A stretch of 32,237 nt of DNA, taken from assembly GCA_003696835.1 (NCBI GenBank), contig RFHT01000267.1, forward strand, positions 1 to 32,237, given 5' to 3'. The stretch is from Bacteroidota bacterium (GTDB lineage: Bacteria; Bacteroidota; Bacteroidia; J057). Made by a program: the position numbers and the translations under genes. Below, in pieces: positions 31,400 through 32,237 of this stretch; position 1 is the stretch's first letter; each line of letters opens with the position of its first letter. The notes below the pieces were generated by a model. The model searched no databases. It saw only the letters and a list, made by a program, of their open reading frames with translations, and had not been told where the DNA came from.

Positions 31400-32215
31400 C
31401 TAGGCCAGGAGATATACCCATAGAGGAATGATAAAAATGGCATCCCCCAGCATGCGGTAGCGCTCCTGGCGGCCAAAATAAGATTTGCGGCAAATGATGA
31501 GCATGAGCAACCCCAGCATCAGCAAAAAAGTGAGTGCTGCCTTCCACAGGGCAGGCTGGCATATAAAGGTATAAATGCTGAGTAGCAAGGTAGTGGCAGC
31601 CAGCAGCCTGATGAGGTTCTCCGTGCCACTTTCTCCTATGGCCCTGGCAAATGAAGTGTGGCCATCCTGTTCATCCACCTGTATTTCAAACATGGCAAAC
31701 ATGAGCAGGTTGATGAGGGCCAAAAGGAAAAATTGGGCCCAAAGCAAGAGAGCGGGAAATGAACATGCCTTATCGGCATAAATGGCCGGACCACCCCATA
31801 CGCCCAGGCTATAAATAAGGGCTACGCCCAGCTCTTTATGGAAAAAATAAGAGACGCGATTGCCAATCCATTTATTGATACCCAGATGCATAAGCACCAG
31901 TATGCCCATGCCCATGCCGAAGTACCACAATTCCCGTGGTGCATAAAGGGGTATGACAGTGAGGCAGCATACAAGGGCGGTGGCCCAAAGGAGCAGTATG
32001 CTGCGAAAATACTGGTGGTGAAACAAATGCCGGGGTGTGTGCGCTTTATCTTTGAGACGGTACGCATCCAGCAGGTGATCTGTGGTATAAATCACCCAAA
32101 TACTGAGAGGCAGGGCCAGCCACCATACCGGTGGCACATCGGCATGCAGGACGCACACAAACATGGCCCCCGAGGCCAGGCCCCCTGCAGCTACGTCTAT
32201 GCTCAGATGTTGCAT
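31400..32215 (-). CDS. UbiA-like polytopic membrane protein, possibly 5' partial
   Basis: An integral membrane protein of at least 271 residues with about eight hydrophobic segments. It resembles the UbiA prenyltransferase superfamily: the first aspartate motif appears as TTDHLLDAYR (~44-53), but the usual Asn four residues before the first Asp is not seen. The second appears as VDEQDGHTSFARAIG (~180-195). The ATG at 32215 is the first in the window, but the frame remains open to the right edge (reading IARIYRL before the Met), so the true start may lie outside. A methyltransferase gene follows after 9 bases. It may be a prenyltransferase or an inactive relative. Confidence 0.65.
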   Translation of the reverse strand: MQHLSIDVAAGGLASGAMFVCVLHADVPPVWWLALPLSIWVIYTTDHLLDAYRLKDKAHTPRHLFHHQYFRSILLLWATALVCCLTVIPLYAPRELWYFGMGMGILVLMHLGINKWIGNRVSYFFHKELGVALIYSLGVWGGPAIYADKACSFPALLLWAQFFLLALINLLMFAMFEIQVDEQDGHTSFARAIGESGTENLIRLLAATTLLLSIYTFICQPALWKAALTFLLMLGLLMLIICRKSYFGRQERYRMLGDAIFIIPLWVYLLA

Positions 32216-32237
32216 GAGACGGTAAATGCGCGCTATG

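Overview
The window reads as a chromosomal core segment from a Bacteroidota bacterium, probably an aerobic or facultative member of the Cytophagia/Saprospiria type. Four things support this. Several promoters match the Bacteroidota TTG-N17-23-TAnnTTTG pattern. Menaquinone is made by the futalosine route (mqnA, mqnE). Glycogen synthase and branching enzyme are of the eukaryote-like kinds (GT3, GH13_8). The segment also has KorAB, Na+-pump decarboxylase subunits, and a Sco/cytochrome c cluster. The assignment is by protein resemblance only. I see no rRNA, tRNA, CRISPR array, transposase, integrase or phage gene. No gene-free stretch exceeds 300 bases; the two longest, 2698-2968 and 29684-29946, are covered below.

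Layout. 1-2697 (minus): korA and the start of korB (cut by the left edge), a two-subunit 2-oxoacid (likely 2-oxoglutarate):ferredoxin oxidoreductase. 2969-6613 (plus): oadG-oadA-oadB, a biotin-dependent Na+-translocating decarboxylase whose alpha subunit belongs to a divergent sequence variant. 6622-8303 (minus): an unknown 288-residue protein and an NrtR-like Nudix-winged-helix regulator. 8416-9132 (plus): an unknown secreted protein. 9241-11470 (plus): a Gfo/Idh/MocA oxidoreductase and a TIM-barrel sugar isomerase, with a good promoter in front and a hairpin terminator behind. 11611-12888 (plus): a nucleotide pyrophosphatase/phosphodiesterase-like lipoprotein. 12943-14456 (plus): three overlapping genes for a small lipoprotein, a Sco protein and a membrane-anchored cytochrome c. 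14523-18528 (plus): glgB and a GT3 glycogen synthase, ended by a hairpin terminator.

18605-21193 (minus): mqnE, a histidine phosphatase and mqnA. 21272-22543 (plus): a short Omp85-type outer-membrane protein. 22540-22998 (minus): a DUF2007-like protein. 23089-26437 (minus): sppA and a membrane-anchored glutamate-synthase-like flavoprotein, 1 nt apart. 26467-29683 (minus): a secreted cupin-like protein, an aldehyde dehydrogenase and a lytic transglycosylase with an EF-hand loop. 29947-32215 (minus): an NTF2-like secreted protein, a small membrane protein, a class I methyltransferase and a UbiA-like membrane protein reaching the right edge.

Most of this is housekeeping: carbon flow around 2-oxoglutarate and oxaloacetate, storage glycogen, quinone synthesis, respiratory-chain assembly and envelope maintenance. 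I do not see a clear new defence, mobile or biosynthetic system. The points most worth a second look are the unusual OadA active-site variant, the long hairpin built into the end of oadG, the phosphatase inside the menaquinone operon, and the lipoprotein-Sco-cytochrome cluster.
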